DNA from: Diorhabda sublineata
Lineage: Eukaryota > Arthropoda > Insecta > Coleoptera > Chrysomelidae
Direction: 5' to 3'
DNA: 64,000 bases
Assembly: GCF_026230105.1 (NCBI RefSeq)
Contig: NC_079474.1
Location: 42,174,294-42,238,293 of the forward strand
Shown here: positions 35,467-45,744 of the stretch, one piece after another
Position numbering within the stretch: position 1 is the first letter of the stretch
Layout: the number at the start of each line of letters is the position of its first letter
The notes under the pieces: generated by a model
Seen by the model: only the letters and a program-made list of their open reading frames with translations
Told to the model about the DNA's origin: nothing
Database searches by the model: none
Position numbers and translations under genes: made by a program

Positions 35467-35825
35467 AAAACATCGCGGTTAGATGCAGTTCGCAATAATT
35501 TATAGCTTATCGGAGCCCTATAGATGGATACAAATTTTGATGATTCCGGAGCAGCCACTGATTGGAATTGGAATTATAAAGATTTTTGTACAGAATATAA
35601 CTTCGACAAGACAAAATTGGCAATTTCATTGGTTTAAAAATATGAAGAATTGTAACGTATGTTGCAATAATTTTGGCACATAATACAATATGAAAATGGC
35701 TTTGTAAATAAGGAAATGTTTATACACTTTTCTATTATATCATTGCATTGAAATGCCTCATTAGTTGGAAATAAGAAAAAGCATTTATAATTTGATTGGA
35801 CAAATCCCTTAGCCTAACATAGTTT
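35467..35825. other. AT-rich DNA, nothing recognised
   Basis: The frame 35483-35683 lacks motifs. Confidence 0.5.
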
Positions 35826-36345
35826 GCATTTTTCAAAACGAAAATATTTCACGCAGAACCATTTACCAATGTATATTAAAAATACCTTATCTGAACCTCT
35901 CAAAAAGTGGAAAATCAAGAATTTCTACCAAAGAAAAAGTAGAAAAAGTAAGAAGAGTAAAAACAGAGTCGTGGTTTCCGTAACAAAACGGCGGATACAT
36001 TTTGCGAAATAGAAAATCATTGTAATGGACGATAAAAAGTACTTCACACTTACCAATTTGGAAATCGATGGTTTTTTACGGAATGTAAAATATAAAGAAT
36101 GAACAAAATTCGCTGATAAAGCTCTGGTTTGATATGCGATTTCGACGAGAGGGATATCCAGACCTTATGTGGGGAGAAGCTGTGGATGCTGAAAGGTATA
36201 TTAACAACTGCATCTCTAAATTATTTGATTTTGTACAAGATAACCCGCTAATTTACTTCAGGGCTGTCCAATTTGAGGAATGTGGGCATTTTTATCTCAC
36301 AAAGTGTATGGTTGAAGGAGGTAGCAATCCTAAAATGAGCAACTA
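35826..36345 (+). pseudogene. MDD-type Tc1/mariner-like transposase relic
   Basis: Pieces in shifting frames include SGKSRISTKEKVEKVRR and NRVVVSVTKRRIHFAK, which recall a helix-turn-helix linker (NRVGVSxRxLAxKF). KIIVMDDKKYFTLTNLEIDG then carries the first catalytic Asp. It continues KYKE, a stop, TKFADKALV, then GEAVDAERYINNCISKLFDF and a C-terminal piece FEECGHFYLTKCMVEGGSN resembling IEDFWGxLKxKVYEGGW. The second catalytic Asp box (WPDLASSHY-like) is deleted. I place it in the group of insect transposases with the MDDEKYF signature; this rests on motif memory. Confidence 0.6.
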
Positions 36346-38549
36346 GATGTTCAAGTGGTCCAATACTTAATGATTGATGAACTCAGAAAATGAGAAATGT
36401 TTGATTAAAAGTATTTACAAAATTATATAGTTGAATATTTTGTGTCAAAACTATTGAGACATACGTTATATCATTTCAAATAAAAATTTCAATAATAATA
36501 ATAATAATAATAGATGAGATATTATTTGGTCTGAAATTGGGAAGAAGATTAATGAAACCAGTAAGTTGTTATTACACTTATTTTCAGAAGAACATATAGA
36601 TACAGATTGTGACATCATCTCAAACACATAAAATATCCACTACTTCGCAAAATCCAACTAAGCATCGCGTCGTGCCTTTTTAATGAGGATATGCAATTGA
36701 TTTTCTTTGAGTTCACATTAAAAAAATTGATAAAAGTATCATTGATATAATATTGAAAGTAAATGGAGAATGAAGTTTTTTTATCTTAGCTTTATATCTA
36801 AAACTCTTGATTTTGATTATAAAAACATTCCATTTCTACTTATAATGTCATAAAATGGCGAAAAAAACTTTATACACTAAAATTTGAAATCAATCAAACA
36901 GTTTGTATATTTTTTTCAAATACTGCTTATTGTTTCTGTATGATGTGTAGTATGAACTAAAGGGTTTATTTGAATATAATCATGAAAGTCATTCATATCT
37001 GATCGATGTTAATTTTTATAATATTATATGATTTTCATGTGAAAATATTGATGAATATTTTTGTTACAGGTTCTTATTATTGTCAAAATTCTATTATATA
37101 AGAGAATAAATTTACAACAATAATGTAAGTATATTTTTTAACATATTATTATATTAATAAAATACTATGAATGGGTGCTTCTTAGTATTGTTTTGATTTT
37201 GGAGAAACAATAAAGAACAAAGTTTTAGACCAGTAACTGATGAAACGTGCAATAAACTTTATTATATTAAATTTATTCCAAAAATTTGATTACAAGGGTC
37301 GAGAGTTTTTACAAAAAGTTAAATAGAAACGAACAAGTTCGAAACAAGGTGTTTTATTGCTTTTCGAAATATTCGCTCTTAATATCTATAGATTTTTGCC
37401 TACGATCAAACCAATTATGCAAACAATTTGTCTACTCCGAAACTGATATCGTAGAAACAAGGATTTGAAAGTCTTTAACAACTCTTTAATAAGATAAAAA
37501 TCTCTGTCGGTGCATATTTTGGATAAATACGAGCAGTGAGATGTTTTTCTCCTTTAAAAATTTAGTTGTTTGACATATATCCTAAGAGAAGTCTCTATAC
37601 GCACATGTTTCTCGAAGTGACAACCGATTTTGGCCTTTTCAAAATTCATCACTGACGGATATACGATCATGACGAAATTCTGCAAATCAATTGTAAACAG
37701 TCTTCCCTGATAGTTCTTCATGACCAAAAGTTGCGCGAAGCGATTAGTATATATTGTTTTTCATTAAAGCCTTTTTTAAAATCAGAAAAAATTTCCTTAT
37801 TTTAAACTTTCACTATCTCTAACAACTCACTCAGTCAATATTTAAATTATCACTGGCTCCGCTATAGCAAACGTTCACAAATTTAGTGTTGCCACAACTC
37901 ATTAACGCCACCTATTGTTCGATTGTAAAAACTTGTGTTCAATCTCATTTTTGTTGTGTAATTCGTCAGCCCACATATTAGTCGATTGGTTAATCAAATA
38001 CAAGTGAATAAAACAATGCCGATGCTGAACACGAACATATTTGAATTGGATTTTGTTGTTTCTTTCGCCAATTCGGTAATTTTTGCAACATATTCTATCT
38101 ATCATTTTATTTTTAAAATGTGAGTTATTTTAAATTAATTCAATATTGAAAACTAACTTCTATTATTAGAATTTTTCAATTTTCAAAATTCTTAATTCAA
38201 CATTATTATGCAAACATCAATTCTATCATTTCAACTAAAATAAATTGTATTGTTTAATTATTCAGAACCTTTAATTATATTATACATTAAGTTTCATTAT
38301 ATTTTTACAACACATTATTCTTCTTGATGCATTGTCCAATATCTGCCTGATGTATGCTCTTTAACACGTTAACTGCCGCATGCCATTTATAGCAATTTCT
38401 CAATGATGTACAGCCGACGTCCAACTTGTTTAACAACTGGAGAACTTTGATTATATGCAATTCCAAAATACAGGTGTTGTTCGGCGTAATTAAAGTAAAT
38501 TTTGAAATGATCACGAAACAATGAATGTGAATGAAAGGATTTGTAGTTT
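36346..38549. other. AT-rich DNA with an AAT microsatellite
   Basis: An (AAT)7 run lies at 36491-36511. Frames at 37286-37468, 37902-38105 and 38305-38514 lack motifs. TTGTTACAG at 37070 and AAT|GTAAGTAT at 37124 bracket a segment with stops in all frames. Confidence 0.5.
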
Positions 38550-38880
38550 TGCTGATAATTTCCAGTGTTTCTTTGCCGTTGGTTTCTGTAGTATGTACGT
38601 CCTTTTCTGATTTTTTTTCACCCCTTTAAGTGCTTGATGCTGAAGTTTTTTCTCTTTCTTATTCTATTATAGAACTTTAGACTGTAATTTCCAAAGGACG
38701 CAACAAAGTTTTTCCTAATTTCTTGTAACTTTTTGCTACTTAGTCCTTTTAATATGATTTTTTTTCATAAATCGTCTCGATTTAAGGTCTCTTTTAAAGG
38801 AAAATTAGTTCCAAAAACCAGATAAAAATTGACGTTTCGTCCTATTTGTGGGTCTTTATCTAAATTTTGATATGAAAATA
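38550..38880 (-). other. possible Penelope-like remnant
   Basis: A 45-codon open stretch on the minus strand (38630-38765) reads LKGLSSKKLQEIRKNF and later NRIRKRKNFSIKHLKG. Upstream on that strand, AGACCCACAAATAGGACGAA then ACGTC resembles the hinge seen in Penelope-type elements. The support is weak and the stretch lacks a start codon. Confidence 0.25.
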
Positions 38881-39975
38881 GGATACACTAGTTTGTATAC
38901 TACTGAGGCATTAGCGACTGATCTTCTAATCAATAATTAGATGAAAATGTTTTCTAAAAAAAATTCTAATTCTAGTTACTTAACGAGAGGTTATATACTA
39001 AAAAGCAAATATCCTAAAAACTAAATACAGCAACAAAAAACAATATAGAAATAAAGTTTCCCTAGAATAGAATGAAAAATGTAAATATTGCATTGCAGCA
39101 TAAAACATTAAGATCAACTATGAAAGAGACTCATGTCGAAATAAGAATGAAATGTCGTAAATTATGTGACAACAATATAATATATTTGAATTTGAGTATA
39201 ACATTTGCGGATCGATTGCTGAAAACTTCAGTTTTGAATGGAGTATTTGTATGAAAAAAATGCGATTACTCAATAAAAAATGAAATGCACGAATCCTGGC
39301 GAAGACACTATAAAAACACTGCACTTGTTGAACAAAATTACTCGCTACCTTCAAACCCCACTCACCTTGTAAGCACAGTTAACAGTAATCCTCAAGTCAG
39401 CTGAATTGCATTAAAAATTTAAAAATTGATATTTAGGCGGAAAAACATCCTGATATTAAAATTTATAATTCTAACTTTTGTAATTGTATACTTTTATTCA
39501 ATTTCTTTATCTTTGCAATATATCGACGTGTGAGTAAAAAGAGGGATGTTGCTCGTATTTATATTTTTGGTGCCACCAACACCGCCTCACTGTAACAAAC
39601 ATATCCTTTACATTGTTAAACTTCATGCACAACATTTTGTTGTGTAAATGTGATTTTAGTTGCAGTTTGTAGTAAAAAATGAAACGATTCACTCACAAAC
39701 CATTTCTTACAAATATTTTTTGGAATGTCAACGTGAATTATCACAAGAAGAGTGCATCATTGACCTTAAAACATTACAAAGTCAAAGAACCCCTCCTACA
39801 AACTCCTACAACCCTCTAAAAACTTATTTCTCGCCGAGATGTTCACTTCAAGGCGAAAACCGTGACATGCCTTAAGATTGACGAATAATATTGAAGTTTA
39901 CTTACTTAAAGTTATGCACATTTATTAAATGTTATGAAATTTTTCATTTCAATGTAAGTAGAAGTAAGCAAGCTA
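38881..39975. other. AT-rich DNA, nothing recognised
   Basis: Frames at 39072-39254, 39118-39354, 39507-39692 and 39660-39875 lack motifs. Confidence 0.5.
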
Positions 39976-40638
39976 GACACAACTTATCATATGGAATAAA
40001 GACTTTGAAAATATCTATCATTAATCGCTTAGAGGCTTTTGAAATGTGATTATGTAAACGCATGCTCAAGATACCGTAGACAGCTTTGCAAACAAACGAT
40101 GCAGTCTCTAAAGGTGATATCAGACGGTTCACTTTTCGGTTCATTCGGATGAATGATCACTCAAGTGAATGTTCTCTTTTTTTTATTCCACGCTCACAAG
40201 ATACACACAAAATGGCAAAAAAATGAAATAAATTCATTTATCACTTTTTAATGCCTAGACGTTTCATTCTTAATGAAAGATGCTGATCGAAAGGCAGAAA
40301 TGAATAAAAAGTGAACCGTCTGATATCACCTTAACAGAGCAAATGCGGTTCGTGAGTTGGTGGATAACATTGAATGCAGGAAAATAGCTTCTTTGGGACA
40401 CATAATGCGTGGTAGTCGGTTTAGTATTCTCTAGTTGATTAGGGTGGGTAAAGTTGAAAGTCGTAGAGGAATTGGAAGAAAACAAGCCTCTTGGTTGAAA
40501 AATATTAGAGAATGGACTGGGATAAGAGAAGCAGGACAGTTATTTAGACTAGCTCAAGATAGAGTTTTGCCATGCAGATCGCCAACGCTAAGAAGAAGAA
40601 GTAACACAAACAATTTAAATAAACTAATTGAAGAGTGA
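39976..40638 (+). pseudogene. non-LTR reverse transcriptase C-terminal relic, split by a MITE
   Basis: Before the MITE the frame reads YGIKTLKISIINRLEAFEM, a stop where Trp is expected, LCKRMLKIP, a stop, TALQTNDAVS. After it come NRANAVRELVDNIE, KIASLGHIMRGSRFSIL, then a stop. GKVESRRGIGRKQASWLKNI, REWTGIREAGQLFRLAQD and a stop at 40636 complete it. This is the conserved tail of an insect LINE clade (LEAFEMW.YRRMLKI.W; LGHIMRG; G.R..SWL.N.R.WTG). Removing the MITE and one copy of its TAA restores one uninterrupted frame over the junction. Three TGA/TAG stops show it was already decaying or has decayed since. Confidence 0.8.
40112..40331. mobile_element. PIF/Harbinger-type MITE inserted in a LINE relic
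   Basis: 220 bp with perfect 25-bp terminal inverted repeats beginning AGGTGATATCAGACGGTTCA, flanked by TAA on both sides (40109-40111 and 40332-40334). It has no coding capacity. The perfect ends suggest a relatively young insertion. The 3-bp T-A-A duplication and size fit PIF/Harbinger; the terminal sequence differs from the MADF-bearing element at 5697. Confidence 0.85.
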
Positions 40639-42370
40639 CCACAAAAGCAAGCTTGTAGCGACAAATCAACCCTCTGTCCCCTTACATACCTTCACGGCTT
40701 TTTACTCGCTTTTATTGGTTTCCCTGTAGGATAATTTTAATTTAATTTAAACTATTCTATATGTACAAATTTAACTAAAAAGCGAAAAAATACACTGAGA
40801 CACATGTTTTGAGTAATGGTAATAAGTAAAAATTGAATTATATTTTAAGAAAACAAACTTTTAGCAATAATCTAACTAACGCATAACAATAACAAAGTCC
40901 TAATAAGTGAATCATTTTTAATAATCGAAAAAAGCATTCTCCGGAAAGGGAATCACACTCAGATCTATTGGTTACAAATCGCAGTGACATTAATGATGTC
41001 TCATCAGTACTTTTATTCTGTGTTTTTTAACGTTTTTAAACTATAATTTATGTCAAACAAAAGTTCGAAGCAAATGTTTGTCTGATTCTCTGGCATTTCC
41101 GATCATATAGCAATAGTAACGTTAAAGCAACGTAAGACGGTAAACTTCAAGTATTACAACAATTTGTTTACTTGAAATCTTCTTCATCATGAGCCAGAAA
41201 GTAGAGTTGATGACCTATCCACATAAACTTCTTGTATGTACACATCAAGAACAAATTGCGTTTTCAACGATTTACACAAAAAGAATATGTTTGAACGTTC
41301 AAAATAAATAGGAATAATTGTATTACTTTTATTGATATCAATATGTTTACTTTTTTCATATAAATAAATGAAATACTTCAACTGAAGATTTCCACTTAAG
41401 TCACTAATATAAATATAAATTGACCCCAAAACTTCACTTAGTACTGACCTGTATTTCAATATCGCTCTCCCTCCTCTAATAAAATAATTTATCTTTAACG
41501 ACATATTAAGTACTTAGTTTAGTTAGTTAGTCCATAAAATGCAGAGTTATCAGTAACAACCTTCAGCTTCGAAAAATAAGAACAAGATGAATATTTCGTA
41601 AGTCTTATCAGTTATTTTCGAAATTGCTCGACCTTATGTGAATCGCAGCGGTCAAACTGTGTTTAAAATTCAGTTGATACCAAGATTAGTTGATTATAAG
41701 AACTTCGGTAATGTGCATTCGCTTCTACATTTATTTTAGATGGTAAGTATCAAGTGTTTTCTTACTTATAACTTGAGCTTCAATCGAACAGATAATAGTA
41801 AAGATTGAAACAGTTAAGTATAATGGTTTCCTTCACTATGTACATTCTTTAATTAAGTGAAGAATCGATGAACTTGCAAGGAAAAAAGTTTAGTTAATGG
41901 AAACTTTGAGTCTTTTTTGTTAACTTTAATTTTAATGTCGATGTAGTAATGGCGATCAAGCAGAATTATATATGGTTAATTTTTTGTGATTATTACGGAT
42001 AATAAAAACTTAATTAACTAATTTTCACCATTATATTAGCTAGTAATTATTGTACACTTTTTTTTTTAAAAAAAGTATCTAATAAAATAGACTAGCAGTA
42101 AAGGCGTAAATTACAATGGCAAAAACGCGGTTTTGTATATGTATTTTAAAATGGAATGTTATTTCGGATTATGCTGGGATGCCATTTTATGTACGTTTTA
42201 CGAACCTTTTATGGGTGTTGTGCCCATCATAAAATAAGCTACATTGTTTCTCTCAAGATACAATAAATCTAAGAATCTTGATTTAAAATTGTTCACTCTA
42301 TCTCAAGTACTTACAATTATTCTTTGACCTTCATTACTAATTTTGTTGAAATGTTTTCGAAATTTCTGTA
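40639..42370. other. AT-rich DNA with an unassigned ORF and a possible first exon
   Basis: An ATG-initiated 105-codon frame runs minus from 41504 to 41187. It has no motif I recognise and may be chance. At 41670-41750 a TCAGTT initiator-like word is followed 68 bases later by ATG|GTAAGTAT, a start codon abutting a strong splice donor. Confidence 0.35.
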
Positions 42371-42739
42371 GTATGGAGGGTAGAGGTAAGGAGAACCGTC
42401 TTCTATGGGGGATTAGTTGAAAAAGTGTCCAGCTGTAAACAGCAATTTATAATACGAAAACCCGCCAAAATAGCGCTGGTGTAGCAAGTGGAAAAGATGT
42501 GAATTTATCAGTTAGACATTTCATGTACAATTTTCGAATGAATTTGTATATTAATAGTTTCTTTGAAACAGTTATTACTTTCAAAAAATGGAATTTAATT
42601 AACTATCCTACTCTAATAGTTTGTGGCGCTCTTTTTAAAATTCTTCCACTTGCTACTATAGCGCCACCTTAATTTCCTTCCTTTCTACAGACACTTTTCA
42701 ATACACCGAGATGGTTTTCCTTACCTTTACCCTCCATAC
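42371..42739. mobile_element. MITE with GTATGGAGGG termini
   Basis: 369 bp. The left end GTATGGAGGGTAGAGGTAAG and the inverted right end GTATGGAGGGTAAAGGTAAG differ at one of 20. Homology continues inward with gaps for over 100 bp (shared GTAGCAAGTGGAA near AGCGC). It is flanked by TCTGTA (42365-42370, 42740-42745). Shifting the ends by one base gives an 8-bp duplication with one mismatch (TTCTGTAG/CTCTGTAG). No coding content. The superfamily is uncertain. Confidence 0.75.
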
Positions 42740-43131
42740 TCTGTAGCTGTAAAATTTTGGCATTTCAATTTCTAATCATGCGTCAAGATTAACATTTTTG
42801 TTTTATATATATTAGATATTTCTCATTTTTAACATTAGGTCACGAGAAGAATATCCAATTAAATAATAATTGTAAGGAGGAGTTTGGAAGAAGTTATGGA
42901 TTACATCAATTTTTAGGAGTTCTGTTAACATCTTACCGGGCAGCATTAGATTTTTATTGCATTTCTAATACTGTCAGGTAAAGATGTCCTCCGACTCCCT
43001 AAACATCTAATATATAAAATACCTCAAGAAGATAAAGTCCTTACAGCAACCTCATTCAAGGAATGGTAAGTTTACAAAAAAAAGAAATTTTAATACTTTT
43101 TCTAGAAGATATTAATATATTATGTGATACA
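42740..43131. other. AT-rich DNA
   Basis: Nothing recognised. Confidence 0.5.
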
Positions 43132-43230
43132 TACAGGGTGCGGCAGCATAACTTCCTTTTTTAAAAAGTTCGCCATTTAGTCGGTAGATGTCGTAACGGA
43201 GTGCTAGTGGTCTCGTTCGAGAGGGGGGAC

Positions 43231-43260
43231 TATAAAGTTTTGTCCCGGCACAGTTCAGTC
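43231..43260 (+). promoter_or_regulatory. core promoter of transposase copy 2
   Basis: TATAAAG at 43231-43237 and initiator TCAGTC at 43255-43260. The start codon at 43267 implies a very short leader. Confidence 0.6.
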
Positions 43261-43266
43261 GCCATC

Positions 43267-44343
43267 ATGCGTTGGAACAGTGAGGAGCGTGCGTTTGCCG
43301 TTGAGGTTTACTTTTCGAGCGGATGTTCTGTGATCGCAACCCAGCGCGCCTTTCGGAATCGCTTTAATTTAGCCCCCTTGGCCCCTGTCCCGGACCGGAA
43401 ATCAATTGTTACGTGGGTCACTACGTTCAGACAAACTGCAAGTGTGACAAGACGAAGAACTGGAGTCCCTCGGCCCATTAGATCACCGGAGAACATTGAG
43501 TTAGTTAGAACTTCAGTGTTGCGATCACCACGGCGTTCTGCGCGCAAACATGCGTCTGCCCTTGGACTTTCCGATCGTTCTGTGAGGAGAATACTTCATG
43601 ATGATCTTCATTTTCATCCATACAAGATGGCAATTGTGCAGGAACTTTCTGAACGTGACTTCAATTCTCGGAGGAACGCGTGTGAGGTTTTTCTGGAAGT
43701 CGTTCCTGAGGACGCTATTGTTTTTTTTAGTGATGAAGCCCATTTTCATTTGTGTGGATCCGTAAACAAACAAAACATGCGCTACTGGGCTGATACCAAT
43801 CCTCGACAATTGCATCAACGGCCTTTGCATTCACCTAAAGTCACAGTGTGGTGTGCAATTTACTCACGTGGAATTATTGGTTCCTGGTTCTTTGAGGAAA
43901 ATGAAGTCACAGTGACAGTGAATTCGCACCGGTATGTAAACATGTTACAGGAATTTTTTTTCCCACGGCTAGATGAGTTGGACTTAGGGGACACTTGGTT
44001 CCAACAAGACGGAGCAACGGCACACACTTCAAGAACATCGATGGCTGTTTTGAGGGAACACTTCCCAGAGCGCCTTATCTCAATTAGGGGCGATTTGGAG
44101 TGGCCAGCCCGCTCTCCCGATTTGACCCCTTGTGATTATTTCCTATGGGGTTTTTTGAAATCCCGTGTGTATGTGAACCGTCCAAGGACCCTACAAGATT
44201 TGAAGACGAACATCCAGGAAGAAATTGCCAACATAACGCCTGCTATGCTGGCAAGAGTCATGACAAACGCCAGAAATCGGTTTACTCAGTGTATGGAGAA
44301 TGGGGGACGTCACCTAACTGATTTGATCTTCAAAACTCAGTAA
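43267..44343 (+). CDS. DD41D transposase, copy 2
   Basis: 358 residues from the ATG at 43267. It is identical to the copy 1 product except for Ser206 in place of Pro, in the core between the first and second catalytic Asp (GIIG[S/P]WFFEENEV). All three Asp (156, 248, 290) are present, with 41 residues between the last two. Which form is ancestral cannot be told here; Pro is the residue I expect in related transposases (IIGPWFF), so the Ser copy is probably derived. Functional effect unknown. The frame is otherwise complete and ends TAA at 44341. Confidence 0.95.
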   Translation: MRWNSEERAFAVEVYFSSGCSVIATQRAFRNRFNLAPLAPVPDRKSIVTWVTTFRQTASVTRRRTGVPRPIRSPENIELVRTSVLRSPRRSARKHASALGLSDRSVRRILHDDLHFHPYKMAIVQELSERDFNSRRNACEVFLEVVPEDAIVFFSDEAHFHLCGSVNKQNMRYWADTNPRQLHQRPLHSPKVTVWCAIYSRGIIGSWFFEENEVTVTVNSHRYVNMLQEFFFPRLDELDLGDTWFQQDGATAHTSRTSMAVLREHFPERLISIRGDLEWPARSPDLTPCDYFLWGFLKSRVYVNRPRTLQDLKTNIQEEIANITPAMLARVMTNARNRFTQCMENGGRHLTDLIFKTQ

Positions 44344-44381
44344 AACAAAACTTTATGTATGTGCCTGTATTATAAAAAACG

Positions 44382-44387
44382 AATAAA
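44382..44387 (+). promoter_or_regulatory. poly-A signal of transposase copy 2
   Basis: AATAAA, 38 bases past the stop codon, inside the element. Confidence 0.6.
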
Positions 44388-44456
44388 AATTTTCTGATTC
44401 ATACAATAAGTTTTATTAACTTTTGAAAAAAGGAAGTTATGCTGCCGCACCCTGTA

Positions 44457-44941
44457 TAATCCAGTAATTTATACAGGATCTAATTATGTGCTTATTTTTG
44501 AGGTATTCCAAAACCGCTTCATCTGCCATTTTGCCGATTTGGCACCTAAATACTTAATTACTACAGTCACTACTGAAACGCAAATACGTACAACTCTCTT
44601 TGGTTGAAATTTACCTACTAGTAGTCCCTTTTTCTTTTATAAATTCAGTATTTTGTCCTTTTTCGCGCTTTCTCTCTTTTTACATTCTTTTAAATATCAT
44701 TCTTCATGCATTTTCACGTTTCTTACCAATTATTCACTCAACAGAAATCTACTTAGTTATTATTTCGACCATTTTATTTCTTTATTGTTCTTCGAAATCA
44801 CTTATTCAACTTCTTATACATTTTTTCAATAAGGAATCACGCATTGACTAATATTTATACTTCTGTGCTTGCTAGCTAATTGGTTTACTTCCAAAAATTA
44901 CACTCATTAAATTCGCAGGCTTCCTCAACAAGACCGTCGAA
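44457..44941. other. AT-rich DNA
   Basis: The frame 44600-44851 is rich in Phe/Leu/Ile from T-rich sequence and lacks an ATG at its start; not called. Confidence 0.5.
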
Positions 44942-45744
44942 TACGAGGTTTTGTGATATGGCAACACTGATGTGAATATGTAAAATATGACATGGCCATC
45001 ATAAAGTTTGACATTTTTAATGGTGAAGATACTCAGAACGTGTTGCAATACAAGTTGTTTACATATACTTGAAAAATTCATCTTGGTCAAAGAATAGAAC
45101 TAAATCGTGCTATGACTTTCAACGTGAACTAAATCAACAGCAGTGTGCCGATCAACTTGCTTCGACTTTTGGTGATGAAGTACCATTTCGAGTCACCAGG
45201 TTTCGTTGGATTTCCGAATTCAGTCGTGGTCGCACTTAGCTATAGAATTAATTTCGTGAAGGTCGTCCAAAATCGACTATTGTGCTAAAAAACATCGATG
45301 CTGCGCGTAAATGGATATTGCAAGATCGTTATCTGACATATCGTGAGATTAAGGTATACAAAGGCATTAATTCCATTCGCATACATTTAATATTGCATGC
45401 AAATTTGCCTGCCAAAAAGATTTGTTCGTGCTGGATGCTGCATCATTTGACAATCGCTCAAAAAAAGCTCATGTCGATTGGTGCAAAAAAAATGCTGAAC
45501 ATATTGAAAGGGTCGCCTGTTTTTTCGGCATAACTGGAAACGAACCATCTTCCACCACGAAAATGCGAGCTATCACACATCAGTTCAAACAAAAACGTTT
45601 TTGAGCAGTCAAAACATCGAACTGATGGGTCATCCGCCGTACTTGTTCGGCAACCAAACGCATGCGAAAGTGTATTTATCTTTGGAGAAATGCATTTCAC
45701 CTTCACTCTTTGTTAGGTCGGAAACTTTTTAAACAACCGTCGTA
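44942..45744 (+). mobile_element. mariner (mellifera-type) deletion derivative
   Basis: About 800 bp between termini TACGAGGTTTTGTGAT and, inverted, TACGACGGTTGTTTAAAAAG, decayed versions of a mariner end with TA at both sides. Transposase pieces run in order: CYDFQRELNQQQCADQLAST, FGDEVPFRVTRFRWISEFSR, FREGRPKS, NIDAARKWILQDRYLTYREI, KKICSCWMLHHLTIAQKK. After a join they continue with CFFGITG, then HHENASYHTSVQTK, SQNIELMGHPPY. Two internal deletions removed the first catalytic Asp (TGDESW region) and most of the core and C-terminus. The second Asp is now Glu. It is the most complete of the four relics of this family. Confidence 0.8.

Larger units (their letters stand above)
43134..44454 (+). 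mobile_element. intact DD41D Tc1/mariner-superfamily transposon, copy 2
   Basis: 1321 bp, flanked by TA (43132-43133 and 44455-44456). Ends and layout are as in copy 1, in the opposite orientation. Comparing all 1321 positions I found one difference, at 43884 (T here, C in copy 1 read on the same strand). The two ends of this copy carry the same position-30 mismatch as copy 1, so the mismatch is a family feature. Confidence 0.97.

Noticed and set aside
41187..41504. 105-codon ATG frame on the minus strand
   Set aside because: No domain, signal peptide or codon pattern stands out; noted only within the surrounding region.
43201..43266. Upstream 22-codon extension of the transposase frame (and 34363-34428 in copy 1)
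   Set aside because: It starts at GTG, not ATG, and overlaps the TATA box and initiator; the ATG at 43267 gives the usual family length.
43308..43830. Open frames on the opposite strand of both DD41D transposases
   Set aside because: They are antisense shadows of the real gene, identical in both copies because the DNA is.
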